A stretch of 64,000 nt of DNA from Mytilus edulis (Eukaryota; Mollusca; Bivalvia; Mytilida; Mytilidae): NCBI RefSeq assembly GCF_963676685.1, contig NC_092354.1:33016193-33080192 (forward strand). Reading direction: 5' to 3'. Shown piece by piece: positions 32,101 to 43,106 of this stretch. Numbering within the stretch: position 1 is the first letter of the stretch; each line of letters opens with the position of its first letter. The translations under genes were made by a program, and so were the position numbers. A model generated the notes under the pieces. It was not told the DNA's origin, ran no database searches, and saw only the letters and a list, made by a program, of their open reading frames with translations.

Positions 32101-32639
32101 ATAGTTTGTTGCGTTTTCTAGGGACCGTGTTATTTTAGTATTATAGATGGTTTATATTGTAATAAGGATAATTAAAAACAGGCATTTATTTATATATTTG
32201 GCGTATAATACACAACAGACATTTACTTCTTTGTTTGATGTTGCCCACTCATGCCTTGTAGGGTTGAGTAGGTAGGAAGGGTTATTATTTTTTGTCAACA
32301 AAATTAGTTGCATGTTTAAGTAAGAAAAACAATGTAAGATCAGGAAAAATTCGTTTAAAGACATTTGAAATGAGTTGTTTCATCCCCTCCCCCCCCCATC
32401 CCGTATTGCTGGACTAGATGGATAAAATGTTAACACATCTATGGTGATTTTGTCTGTTAAGTTTTGTAGTTTTGTCCAAGATGAAAATTGTGAAATCCAA
32501 GATGAAAATTGTGAAATCCAAGATGATGGTTTATAAGATCCGTTATATGTTGACTGTTGAAGAAGTGTCGTGGCATTAAAAAATAAAAAGGTTGTACCTG
32601 TGGAACTTGTTGCATGTTAGTTTGTTGTATTGCTGATGG

Positions 32640-32800
32640 TGTGCCGCTTTCTGGATGTATCTGCTGTAGTGATTTTGCTCTAACCAGCTGTTGTCAAACA
32701 CTTTCAGTTCTTGTTGGATTGATTCACTTGCAATGATTAAACTTGCAACCAAATCTGTTGTGTCGATACTTGGAGGTGTTCTGTATTGCTGATTTACCGA
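32640..32800 (-). other. Possible eroded exon, unknown
   Basis: On the minus strand 'TPPSIDTTDLVASLIIASES' then KVFDNSWLEQNH is open, with a frame change afterwards. A weaker relative (TSTTDLVSAL) occurs on the minus strand at about 62030-62130. The surrounding 32100-33010 shows nothing else. Confidence 0.25.
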
Positions 32801-33017
32801 CTCCCTATGCCTTCAGTTATTAAAAAAAAGAGGAATTTTTCTTGCAATAAATGTCTGACTTTTGTTAAGCTTTATCAATGATGCTTTTTGGGGTCCGCTT
32901 TCTTGCATACTTGCTGCACATGAAATTTTGGGTGCTTTTTATGCCTTTGAATCGATCAATAAAAATAGTTGTAACATTACTCGATCTTTTACAGAATTCA
33001 TTATGCTTTTTAAAAAT

Positions 33018-33401
33018 AAGGATTTTCTTATCCCAGGAATAGATTACCTTGGCCTTATTTGGCACAACTTTTTGGAATTTTGGATCCTCAATGCTTTTCA
33101 ACTTTGTACTTGTTTGGCTTTATAAATATTTTGATATGAGCGTCACTGATGAGTCTTATGTAGACGAAACGCGCGTCTGGCGTACTAAATTATAATCCTG
33201 GTACCTTTGATAACTATTTACACCACTGGGTCCATGCCACTGCTGGTGGACGTTTCGTCCCCGAGAGTATCACCAACCCAGTAGTCAGCACTTCGGTGTT
33301 GACATGAATATCAATTATGTGGTCATTTTTATAAATTTCCGGAATATAAAACTTTGAATTTTTGACAAACTAAGGATTTTCTTATTCCAGGAATAGATTA
33401 C
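33018..33401 (+). repeat. Hammerhead-ribozyme-bearing repeat, one 354-bp period
   Basis: The word AAGGATTTTCTTATCCCAGG begins at 33018 and recurs (one change) at 33372, bracketing a 354-bp unit. The unit contains a hammerhead-like core at 33146-33169. Tandem ~350-bp units around such ribozymes are the expected layout of terminal repeats of Penelope-like elements and of retrozymes (family knowledge). A PLE-like RT fragment begins directly after the second copy. Confidence 0.65.
33137..33190 (+). ncRNA. Hammerhead-like self-cleaving ribozyme motif
   Basis: CTGATGA (33146-33152), stem II GTCT/AGAC with loop TATGT (33153-33165), GAAA (33166-33169), then a stem III candidate ACGC/GCGT (33169-33183) and a GTA cleavage triplet. 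All conserved core bases are present. Stem I pairing with GAGCGTCA upstream is poor, so activity is uncertain. Confidence 0.6.
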
Positions 33402-34020
33402 TAATTGTCGGCATTACTATGGGAACAAACTGTGCCCCTCTTCGTGCCGACCTCTTCTTATTTTCATATGAATCGGAGTTCCTCCAGACACTTGTCAAAA
33501 CAAGAGGATCAAAGAAGCCAGATTATTTAATTTCACTTTCAGATATATTGATGATGTGGTGACGTCAGCGTGTCTATAAACAATCCGAACTTTTCTGATT
33601 GGGTTCCATTAATATATCCCCCAGAACTAGAGATTAAAGAAACAACAGACACGGCTTCCTCCGCCTCATTTTTAGACTTATATCTCGAATTTGACTTCCC
33701 AGTACCAGAATCTATGACAAACGAGACGATTTTAATTTTGAAATTATAAATTTCCCCCACCTTAGTAGCAATATACCAACGTCACCTGCATATGGGATAT
33801 ATATTTCCCAACTTATTCGATATTCAAGAGCTTGCAGCTTCTACTCAGACTTTGTAAAACGTCATCAGTGTCTGAGTAGAAAGTTGATGAACCAGGGGTA
33901 TGTCAAAGAACGTCTCGTCCTTTTTCTAAAAAAGTTCATCGGAAGGTACCAAGACCTTGTCGATAAATATTTCGTATCAACTTCTCAAATAATACACGAT
34001 GGTCTTGATGTATAGATTCT
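33402..34020 (+). pseudogene. Penelope-like reverse transcriptase fragment, second type
   Basis: Read across several frames: GITMGTNCAPLRADLFLFSY, then FRYIDDV near 33540-33560 (catalytic Asp pair), then NFEIINFPHLSSNIPTSPAY, GIYISQLIRYSRACS and FIGRYQDLVDKYFVS. This is an RT family common in molluscs and fish with PLE-like G.MGT..AP and YIDD blocks but no GIY-YIG following. Placement among PLE lineages is inference. Frameshifts and stops are frequent. Confidence 0.65.
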
Positions 34021-35500
34021 GCGTACTGATGTTGTTTATCATCTTAAGGTGTTTTATAGTTCATTCATTTGTCTTTGTTCTGTAACAGGAGGGTCGGGCG
34101 GCTATGCGTCACCAAACCCTGCTGACTACTAAAGTGTCTGATATTGCCACAACTACAGACTGACAGACTGACGACGGATGCGACAAGTGATGTACTTTTG
34201 TGTTATGTGCATTCAGACTGGTTCTTCCTTGTTGTACTGAGACGTATGATATTGGCAATGAGACTCTAATTTCAATCAGTTTTACATACTTTATTATCAC
34301 AAATGTGAAACATAACAAGTGTAAAATCAAGTGTAACAGTTTACAGTATAAAAATAGATCTGAAAAAATATTCAACAGTAATCTCAAAATGTAGTAGTAA
34401 ACATAGGTAGTACTGGCAAGGACTACAACACTCACGACCCTAACGGATAATCAACCGCGAGAACACACTGTGGTAGTTAGCGAAAGTTAAATATTAAGCT
34501 ACATTTTAAATGTTTCCTAAAGTTTTAAAGTGAAGTTAATAAACCTAAAATTGTTAGAAACTTGTTCTAAAGAGTGAACAGTCTACATTTTAGAGACTTA
34601 CTATTGTAGAGACTTCATTTATTGGTCGGATTAACGATAAATCCAAGTGTAATAAACGAATAGCGGATTAATGTTGAATCCAAGTGGTCACATTACTTTT
34701 TAAACAGTAAAGTATTCGACAAATTACCAATGAGACACATTTACTATAAGAAGGAAAACATAATATTTCTCATATGCGGTCTAAAACCGTATTTCAGTCT
34801 CCAAAATATCATCAACATCTATTCTAAAGATACAAATACTACTTAAATTTCTTACATTAACAACTTATTTAACTAAATGACATACTTTATTTAGAAAATT
34901 ATACACAACACACAAAATAATTCATCACCTTGTAAATCCGTCAAAATAAGGGGAAGTAATACTTGGTGTCATTCATAATAATTGAAAATCTACCCCTAAC
35001 AAATAACCAATGAAAAACTTCGTATATTTAACTGCTAAAGTGAAAGGAAAATGTCAACAAAGAAGCATGGGAATTTTATATCAAAACGATCTAAAGAATT
35101 ACGAGCGAACACAGGTAAAATTAAGCACCAAAATGTATGAAATTAAAAATCAAAATGTGTGCAATAACCACATCTGCCACATTCCTTCCCCCTCAGAACA
35201 AATTAGATTTTTGATTATAATTTGTTCTAAATGCATTAATTTAGAAATAAAAGCACTTGTAACACGTGTCAAAAATATAGTAATGCATGTAGACAAATAG
35301 TATCAAAGTATAACGATGTAATATATGTAAATTAAACAGTATCAAAATATTGCAATGTATGTAAAACAAAATAAATATATATAACAAAATAGTATAAACT
35401 TGCATAAATGCACCACCCCTTTTCACTGTCCTGAAAAGTTTATTAATGATCAAACTAAATTTCACCAACGTTTAACAACCTTAGCTTCTGTTAAGTCATA
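34021..35500. other. Gene-poor stretch
   Basis: AT-rich with chance short frames. No element ends or exons were recognised. Confidence 0.4.
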
Positions 35501-35815
35501 TTAAAAATCCACATAGTGGCCTCTACACACTTGTAAATCTCCGGACGGTTGATCACGAACCGGTAAATTTTGTTCTTTAATAAAATCCTGTCTAGCCTTC
35601 CTAGCGGCGTCCCTTGCTTCTGTGTTTACTTTAGAAACTTTACGATAGAGCACATTTCCAGGACAAACATAGTGCATGTTTTCTTCCTTTGAAACAGGCA
35701 TTTGAATGGCTGAAACCATCTCTGAATTATATTTATGGTTTGACTTTAGATGTCTGTTCATTTTCCACTTCTCTGCATATTTCTGCTTACATTTACTATG
35801 TGGACAAACTTTTTA
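35501..35815 (-). CDS. C2H2 zinc-finger exon, unknown protein
   Basis: A minus-strand frame opens after a TAA near 35813: KVCPHSKCKQKYAEKWKMNR then HLKSNH. The spacing C-x4-C-x12-H-x4-H fits a C2H2 finger. A 70-residue tail follows with a charged helix (EARDAARKARQDFIKEQN), ending GHYVDF and a stop at 35501. It is possibly related in layout to 4959-5612. No flanking exons are identified. Confidence 0.45.
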
Positions 35816-35909
35816 ATACAGCTGTTGTTGGCAAAAAAATGCATTTAATATAACTGTCAGTACATCTTTAAAAGTTATCTTGATAAAATGACCGAGTCAA
35901 GGTAACACC

Positions 35910-36415
35910 AAATTCAATTATCAAGAATTTTATCTAAAATTTCACAATTTTGAAACTAGACGTTTATTTACAAAAATTAGAATTAGTGACCATAATTTGC
36001 TCATTGAGAAGAGCAGATATCTAAAAATACCTCGAGACAATAAAACATGTCCAACTTGTAAAACCTTAGAAGATGACAATCACTTTCTCCTCCTCTGTCA
36101 AATTAATAATGTTTTACGTATAAAACTTTTTAATGACATGGCAATAGATATTCCTATGTTTCCAAATCTATCTGATGCTCAAAAACTAGTAGTCCTTCTA
36201 AATCCTTCTAATATAAACCAAGTGAAAAAACAGGTTCCTTTATAAAACAGTCTTTAGAGCTGAGGACAGGGGACTCTTAGTTAGTTTTACTTGTGTATAT
36301 ATATATATAGAGATATGTGTGTGTTCAACTCAGTTATTTTATTGTTGTTGTTACTTTTGTTTATGTCACAAGTATAATGTTACTTATATGACAAAATAAA
36401 GATTATTATAACGGA
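35910..36415 (+). pseudogene. LINE ORF2 C-terminal fragment and 3' end
   Basis: Reads RRLFTKIRISDHNLLIEKSR, CPTCKTLEDDNHFLLLC (zinc finger) and a tail to a stop at 36245, then an AATAAAG near 36396 and a TTTTGAATT end. It is the same domain as at 4130 but from a distinct LINE subfamily. 5' truncated. Confidence 0.75.
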
Positions 36416-36629
36416 TTTTGAATTGCCACTTGTGTCAATAGAACACTTGTATTAAAGAGATAATCGTAACTGGAATTACGACTATCCAAATATGGCGACG
36501 TCAAGTATATGTAAAATCTTTGCAGTATTTTTTCTCAAATGTAGCAGGTTTTTCAATAGTCACTCAGCTGTAAGGTTTTTCTATACCATTACATCATATT
36601 TGAATCATAACGGTGCACTGGAATTGTCT

Positions 36630-37210
36630 CAGCACTTTGAAAATTGCCGTTGAAAAATTCGGCAAACAGAACTGGTCCTATTCTTTAAATTAAAGTTCCT
36701 GTAATCCATTTAGCTTCACGGTTGTGACTCAAAATGTACAGTGTCTCCTACATTACAATTTTTCACTTCAGCTGTCTTATCTTGAGATTGTTTTGTCTTT
36801 GTTAGTTCTGTTGAACACGACTGTTAATTTTTCGGATGTGTCAAGTCTAGCAACGATATTGGTCTTCGTCCCATTAACACTTCAGCTGTTGTGGCCTGTG
36901 ATGTTAGTCTATACGTAAATATGATTTTCTATATTCTTGTTTCTATACTTCCCTCGGTAACCTACTTTATTTCCTCTTCAAATGTCTGAACAGCACGCTC
37001 GGCCAACCTATTTGTGGTGAAGAACGAATGTGCTTAATTCTGTTTCTTTGACAAACAAACTCAGAAAATCTCTTGACAGTTTGTCTAAGAGATTCTGTCT
37101 AGTAGCAATGCACTCCACATTGTTACTGAAATTTAGTTTTACTCCTTGAAATTCAGTCATGTCTATTACTTTACGAAGATGGGGTCCATCACTAAATAGG
37201 AAAGACACAT
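36630..37210 (-). pseudogene. Ty3/Gypsy integrase C-terminal remnant
   Basis: Minus-strand frames read LAERAVQTFEEEIK (the Glu of the DDE core), then TYRLTSQATTAEVLMGRRPI, SLLDLTHPKN and NVGDTVHF. These are the standard steps of a Gypsy integrase tail. Frame breaks are many. Upstream at 37008-37208 a readable frame (FLFSDGPHLRKVIDMTEFQG) fits earlier integrase core sequence. Confidence 0.7.
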
Positions 37211-37763
37211 GCTTAATTCAAATTTGTTTCTTTAAAAAAATCTTTAGCAACATTCAGTAATAATGTATATATTTCCGAGTATCTTCCAGTTCGTATGCAA
37301 TAATCTTGACAGACTTTTTATGACATCTTAAGACTCATTTACATAATAATCAAACCATTAATGTTAGTTGTTCAGATTTTTCTTTCATCTGTTTTATTTC
37401 ACCTGGTGTTTACTTGAAAATAAGTAATCCATTTTGTAATATGTTTGTAGAAAATTATTCAGGCCCTACCTACATCATGTACATGAAATGTTGAGATCTC
37501 AAAAACTGTTTTAATCTTTATTTTTCTTTATATGTTTCAACTCAGTTAATTATATATGAATCTTATTAAAATAAGTTCTCATCACTTGCTCCTCGATTTT
37601 TTATATGTCGCCGTGTGGGATCTTAATACACCCGATTGATAACCATGTCTAAGGTCAAATTTGCTGAACTTTGACCGACCAATCAGCGTCTTGAAAGGCA
37701 TTCACAATTAACCAATCAAAAACAGGCTCTCATACTGTTATCGGTATTACAAAAACAAAAAAA
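37211..37763 (+). promoter_or_regulatory. Upstream region of plus-strand RecQ-like gene
   Basis: AT-rich, with two CCAAT-type words (CCAATCAGCG at 37680 and CCAATCAAAA at 37717) within 90 bp of the ATG. These could be CCAAT boxes. No TATA box is obvious. Confidence 0.35.
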
Positions 37764-38064
37764 ATGGCAGCGCCCAGTGTAGAAGATGTTTTGATTCATG
37801 TGTTACCAAATTTCGGCATAGATAGTCTAAAGACGGAGCAAAAACTAATATTGGAATGTTTAGTTAGTAGACAGAACTGTGTTGCTGTCCTCCCAACTGG
37901 GTTTGGCAAGTCGTTGCCTTTTCAACTGTACCTTCCAGTAGTTCGAGAGATTAGTGAAAACAGTTCCGACTGGAAGGTGTTAGTCTGCTGTCCCCTTGTG
38001 GCGTTAATGCAGGACCAAGTTGAGAAACTATCGCATATTGCCAACCTTTCTGTTGCATACAAAG
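37764..38064 (+). CDS. RecQ-like helicase, exon 1 (plus-strand copy)
   Basis: ATG in the context AAAAATGGCAGCG. The sequence includes SLKTEQKLILECLVS (Q-like region), AVLPTGFGKSLPFQLY (Walker A) and CCPLVALMQDQVEKL (motif Ia). These are hallmarks of superfamily 2 RecQ helicases, which unwind DNA 3' to 5' using ATP. Donor AAAG|GTTAGT leaves phase 1, matched by exon 2. The product resembles short RecQ-like genes that are multicopy in bivalves and corals. Confidence 0.8.
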
Positions 38065-39420
38065 GTTAGTGTTTCATAACACGAAAGCCTCAAGGCTAAA
38101 CAATATAAAGAAGAGAGCTCATTGTGTGTACAAATCATTTATGTACAGAATAAAAAATATACATGTACATCACTCTTATATAATTAAACCTGAACCTTTA
38201 GTCTGCAACTATTTCATCATAATACAATTTGACTATTTGATAAAAATGGGTGGGGGTCAGATTTTTGTTTAAAGTAAATAATTTGTCCTGTGACAAGCTG
38301 AATATAAATAAGTTAGCTGTTTCGGAATGAAATATGACACGGTGTGGTTTTTTTAACAGGTCTCGCATTTACATCATTTACATCATAAGGCAAAAAAAAA
38401 ACTTAATTTAATTGCATTTTTCATTAAGAAGCCATTGACTTAGATTTGTATATCTTGTACACACCAAACATTTAAGAAGCCTGGGCTGCTGGGCCTGTGG
38501 CTTAGCATGATGACTGTTAAACAAAATAAACTATCTAAAACAGACAGAAGCATAACGACTATTTGTGTTAAAATGGCGTATTAAGTTCTAATTAAGTTCT
38601 AATCAAACTACTTGGGTAGTATCAATATTTCAGGGTAGGTACATGTAGCTGAACAGCAAACAACGTTATATTTATCTTAAACATGTTAAAGCCCTTAATC
38701 TGCTTTCAACCAGACATGGGGTAATTGAAATATGTAATTGTAATTGACTGTAATTAATTACAATTTATCATGTAATTGAATGTAATGTGTAATTGAGCAT
38801 TTTTTCAATTACATGTAATTGAATGTAATTAATTACATAGCCAAAATTGCCTGTAATTGACAATTACTTTTCAATTACAAGTCAATTACATTTGAAATTT
38901 TGGATCAAAAGATTAAATCTTGTGTTTTCTCAAAAAATTATTAAAAGCAATAATCTTAACAAATGTTGTAAGCTGACAAAGAAAAGCCTTCACAGTATAC
39001 TTTCTGTATTAACACAACCATGGTAGATTCTTCATTTTGTATTGAATGATAAAAAAAATGTAGACACATGCCATAATTTTAAAAGAAACCACTAGGAAGT
39101 CACTGTCTTGACCTTAATTAGTAGATTTAGATAGATATTTTAAGACATTGATTTAACATAATTAACTTTATTCAAGGACTTAAATAACCAATAAATATAA
39201 CCTCTGGCTATTTGTTTTATTACAAACTATATAATGACTGTTTTTATAACAGTTATGTTAAACAGATATAAGGCTAATTAGAGAGAGATAAATATACCCC
39301 TAGGGCCTATAGGTACATGTTTAAATTTTTGAAGGGATAATGCATATGACAAAATCTCACTTGCAAAATTTGTTCACTATATATATGAATGTTGAAAGAA
39401 AACATTTTATCAGATTTAAA

Positions 39421-39565
39421 AATGAGCTCCAAGAGTGTACTGGAACATTTTACTGTTCCTGATGACTTCCAAAATGGAAATACTTTCAAAGGAAAATGTA
39501 TGCATTGTGGCACCCTCATTAGTGGAAGTTATAAAGTTACATCCAACTTTGTTACACATATGAAG
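39421..39565 (+). CDS. hAT element: BED-type zinc finger exon
   Basis: Reads SVLEHFTVPDDF, then CMHCGTLISG and SNFVTHMK before a GTAATA donor. The C-x2-C...H fits a BED finger, the DNA-binding domain that recognises hAT ends. The likely start is MSSKSV at 39421. Confidence 0.7.
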
Positions 39566-39944
39566 GTAATACTATATAAGAATTTTAAAAATTAATAAAT
39601 TCATAATGCTTCTTTTTCATTTCTAATCAGATTTCATTTATCTTATATCCTCTAATAGCTTACATTTAAATTTGGAAAATATTTTGTTTATTAAATTAAT
39701 TAGTTGTGATTAAAACTAAAGTTTATTTTTGTTTTAAGAAGTCAGATTTCTAAATCACTTATTTAAGATAAATAATTTGAATAAGCTTGGATAAAAATGA
39801 AAATCATTTCAAAAAATAAAAAATAGTGCTCTTTTTTTGTATCATTTACAATCAAATAAATTTAAATAAATGTAAAATTTCAATAGGTAAATTAAAACAA
39901 TTTAATATTTTCAAGATATTAAATAAGGCCTTTTGTAATTTTCA

Positions 39945-40413
39945 GAGAAAACACAGAGATTTGTACATTCTGCATTCTGAGAATAAAGAAATTCAACCAA
40001 CATTGACACAATGCATAAAAAAAAGTGTAAAATATTCACCGTCTGATCCAAAACAGTTAGAAATGACAAATGCTCTTATAATGTTCATAGCTGGGGATCT
40101 TTTACCACTCTCTATTGTCGAAAGTGAAGAATTTAAAAACTTGATGGAAAAAGCTGACACTAAGTATCAAGTGCCTAGCAGAAAGCATTTATCTTCGAAA
40201 CTTCTACATGAAAAATCGGTTGAAATAAAAAATAACCTTGTAAATACTCTTAAAAGAGCTGAAAGTGTGTGTTTAACCATTGATCTCTGGTCTAGTAGAC
40301 AAATGAGAGGATTTTTGGGAATCACAGGCCACTTTATTTTGGACTGGGCTATGAAGTCTGTCATGATATGCTGTAAACGATTCAAAGGTAGACACACAGC
40401 AGAATGTAATTGA
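39945..40413 (+). pseudogene. hAT element: N-terminal transposase with first catalytic Asp
   Basis: After an acceptor TTTTCAG the frame reads KHRDLYILHSENKEIQP, PLSIVESEEFKNLMEKAD, VPSRKHLSSKLLHEK and CLTIDLWSSRQMRGFLGITG. The Asp of TIDLWSS is the first of the DDE triad. The frame ends in the right subterminal repeat, so the second Asp, the insertion domain and the Glu are gone. A non-autonomous deletion derivative. Confidence 0.8.
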
Positions 40414-40662
40414 AGTAATTAATTACATTTGCCAAGTAATTGGAATGTAATTAATTACATTGGTAAAAAAAGTCAAATATAATGTGTAATTTAATTGAAG
40501 ATTTTGTAATTGTAATTGAATGTAATTAATTACTTTCAAATGTAATTGACCCCATGTCTGCTTTCAACTATGTGTAGGCAATTGAGTTTTTAATACTTGT
40601 GTTTAATAAAAACAGAATATTGACTGTCAACACACATTTAATGTATCTTTTTCTAATTTTAG

Positions 40663-40822
40663 GATCATCTTCCCAGATTGATGACAATATCAAGGACGGG
40701 TTGATAGACATAATTTATGCATCCCCAGAAACATTAGTAGGTGATCCAGAATGGACAAATTGTTTGCAGAAGTTAAACATAAAAGTAATTGTGATTGATG
40801 AGTTTCACACAATAGCAATATG
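40663..40822 (+). CDS. RecQ-like helicase, exon 2 (motif II)
   Basis: Acceptor TAATTTTAG, donor ATATG|GTAAGT. Reads GLIDIIYASPETLVGDPEW and IKVIVIDEFHTIAIW, with DEFH as motif II (DExH). The intron falls in the Trp codon (TG|G), as in the minus-strand copy at 48510. No exons with motifs III-VI were found downstream on this strand, so the gene is truncated. Confidence 0.8.
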
Positions 40823-40912
40823 GTAAGTACAGGCAATGCCCTTTTTCAATATTAATGTTTACTTATAACTATACGCATGTACATGTTTCTTTGGGCCAAA
40901 AAAGTGGGTGTC

Positions 40913-41535
40913 CAAATAAAGGCAACAGTAGTATACCGATGTTCAAACTCATAAATCCATGGACGAAAAACAAAATCGGGGTAACAAAGTAAGACTGAGG
41001 GAAACGCATTAAATATAAGAGAACAACGACACAACACTACAATGTAACACACACAGAAACGGACCAAGCAACAGACAAAATCCCACGAGGATAACAAATA
41101 TAACAACAAAACCAAATACATGAATTTGGGATAGACAAGTACCGTGACACGTTTTATCGCAATGTGAATTTACACTAAAAAATAAGAGAAAACAAACGAC
41201 GCAACGTTAAAATGTAACACATTCAGAAACGAACTATAATATAACAATTGCCATGTTCCTGACTTGGTACAGGACATTTTTAAAGAAATAAATGGCAGGT
41301 TGAACCTGGTTTTGTGGCATGCCAAACCTGCCCTTTTATAGCCATGTGAAATATAACATTAAGATGACAACTCAACGCTAAAGGACTACAATATAAATAA
41401 ATTGGAGAATACTATTGACAAAGAAACACACGAACAACAGCCAACAAACGGCAACAAGTTGAACATTTTAATACGCCAGAAGTGCATTTTATCCACACAA
41501 GATCTACTGGTGATGCCCAGATACAAAAGTTTGAA
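40913..41535 (+). repeat. Large mussel interspersed repeat, about 620 bp
   Basis: Begins AATAAAGGCAACAGTAGTAT and ends at 'CAGATACAAAAGTTTGAAAG'. A close second copy is at 60465-61088, and its first 110 bp are inserted at 20078-20190. Near the 3' end (41473-41525) is a decayed inverse of the hammerhead motif (GTGCATTTTATCCACACAAG). It is non-coding as far as can be seen. Confidence 0.75.
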
Positions 41536-41840
41536 AGCACAGTACATTCAACTACTAAATGTACCCCCAATAGTCTAATGTTAGGGCGTGAGATTCGTTG
41601 TCCAGTGGATCTTATGTTTGGTCTCCCCAATACTGATAATGATTTTTGTCAAACTACTAAATGTACCCCTAATAGTCTAATGTTAGGGCGTGAGATTCGT
41701 TGTCCAGTGGATCTTATGTTTGGTCTCCCCAATACTGATAATGATTTTTGTCAAATTGAATATGTAGAATGGGTGAAAAATACCATGAGGGAAGCATATA
41801 AAAATGTTTATGACCATTCGGGTCAAGCAGCACAACGTCA
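41536..41840 (+). pseudogene. Gypsy integrase fragment with in-frame 102-bp duplication
   Basis: Reads PNSLMLGREIRCPVDLMFGL and later IEYVEWVKNTMREAYKNV, a Gypsy integrase C-terminal segment (TPNSLMLGRE..PVDL). The 34-codon block from TTKCTPNS to DNDFCQ is present twice in tandem (41551-41652 and 41653-41754) with one base difference. Both ends are truncated; the left end abuts the repeat. Confidence 0.75.
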
Positions 41841-42235
41841 GAAATTATGCATTTGTTCACGTTTAATGTTTCAGGGACAAAAATGATAACCAGACTTGAA
41901 AAATGTGACACAATCATAGAGAACACAAAAAAAGTTGTTCAAGATATTCTAACAGAGTTAGAAAGTAATTTGTACAGATATTTTTGCACGTGTTTTAGGT
42001 TAAGTTGCTATACATACTGCTATGTGCGTCCTTATGTCTGTTAGTTCGTTCGTCTGTCCGTCCGTTTTTGTCACACTACAGGTTAAAGTTTTTTTACTAG
42101 TCCTGATGCTCATTATGATTGTTCAGAATTAAATCATTCAGTTGGATGCCTACAGTTTCAAATTTATAAATGATGAACAATTTTATAGCAAAGCAGAAAA
42201 AGCTGTTTAAAGAATAAACACAAAAAAACATCAAA

Positions 42236-42300
42236 GGAAAAATACAGATAATAGCGATAAACTCTATTATCGCTATTATCTGTATTCTTCCTTTGATGTT
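42236..42300. repeat. Near-perfect hairpin
   Basis: 'CATCAAAGGAA' to 'AATAGCGATAA' is followed after a 4-nt loop by its inverse, ending 'TTCCTTTGATG'. Arms are about 40 bp with one mismatch. Confidence 0.8.
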
Positions 42301-42975
42301 TTTTTGTGATAATTTTCATATCACTCGTGTAGAGTGAGAATGAAAATTATCGCTAGTTTCTAAGGTCCTTAGCAACAGCGTATTAATATAATTCATGCGC
42401 TAGAGTGTCGGCCAATCAGAAAAGATTAGCCAGAACTATACAAAAAACTGTTATCGGATGACTTCGCTGAAATGTCAACAATAAAAGATGATTTCTCGTT
42501 TTAATATTTTACCGTGAATTTCGCCGTTAAATAATTTATTGGAAGTTAATAAAAATAATCAAATCATGTTATTAACAAATAAAAAAAATCCTTTGTTTAC
42601 ATAAGTCTACTTCAAATCATCGTAGGTCTGTCTGCATGTACATTTTTTCATGCATGTATATTTCTTCGCCTGCTTTGAAAATACATAATATATTCAACCG
42701 TTCACTTCATTTTGATACGTAGAAACACCAAATTACAGCTTATCAACAGTGAAAATGGTTTTCGCCATATTTGAACACGCCGGATGGTCAGATGAGACAA
42801 CTTTTTTCAAATGAATGAACTACCTGAGCGACTACATATTTATATATATCAAATAAGCCTACGCCAAAAAAAATAGTACCACAAAAGAAAATGCATTATC
42901 ATCGTATAAGATATTTTTTTTACTGAAATTTAAATTAAATGATATTCGAAAATATAAATAATAGCGATAAATAGA
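42279..42975. mobile_element. MITE-like element with TTATCGCTATTAT ends (candidate)
   Basis: TTATCGCTATTAT (about 42280) and its inverse ATAATAGCGATAA (about 42958) face each other across 690 bp. The interior includes another hairpin (42308-42352). A partial relative with AATAGCGATAAACAGATTATC is at 49585-49640. No coding sequence. Exact ends are uncertain because flanking hairpins blur them. Confidence 0.45.
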
Positions 42976-43106
42976 TTATTTATGTTTTTTTTAAACTCGA
43001 TGCATTTTCTCATTCTCATCTCATCTCATCTCAGGGCTCCGCCCTTCGATGAGATGAGAATGAGAAAATGCATCTCGTTTAAAAAAACATAAATAATCTA
43101 TAAGTA
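42966..43106. repeat. Long hairpin with 50-bp arms
   Basis: 'TAGATTATTTATG' through 'CTCATTCTCATCTCATC' is mirrored by 'GATGAGATGAGAATGAG' through 'CATAAATAATCTA', with a short GC-rich loop (GGGCTCCGCCC, itself palindromic). Confidence 0.8.

Larger units (their letters stand above)
38711..40560 (+). mobile_element. hAT transposon, 1,850 bp, internally deleted, with 8-bp duplication
   Basis: Ends CAGACATGGGG...CCCCATGTCTG. The 8-bp duplication CTTTCAAC lies at 38703-38710 and 40561-40568. Both subterminal regions are packed with TGTAATTAATTACA-type palindromes. 8-bp duplications and CAG..TGGGG ends are diagnostic of hAT. Inside are a BED finger and the start of a hAT transposase. The rest of the transposase is missing. 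It sits within the intron of the RecQ-like gene. Confidence 0.9.

Noticed and set aside
34109-34435. Minus-strand 108-codon frame
   Set aside because: Hydrophobic, no motif, and it overlaps a similar-quality plus-strand frame.
36300-36315. TA-rich microsatellites (also 8155, 49160, 56860) as CRISPR or promoter arrays
   Set aside because: Simple sequence repeats without spacers; common in AT-rich eukaryotic DNA.
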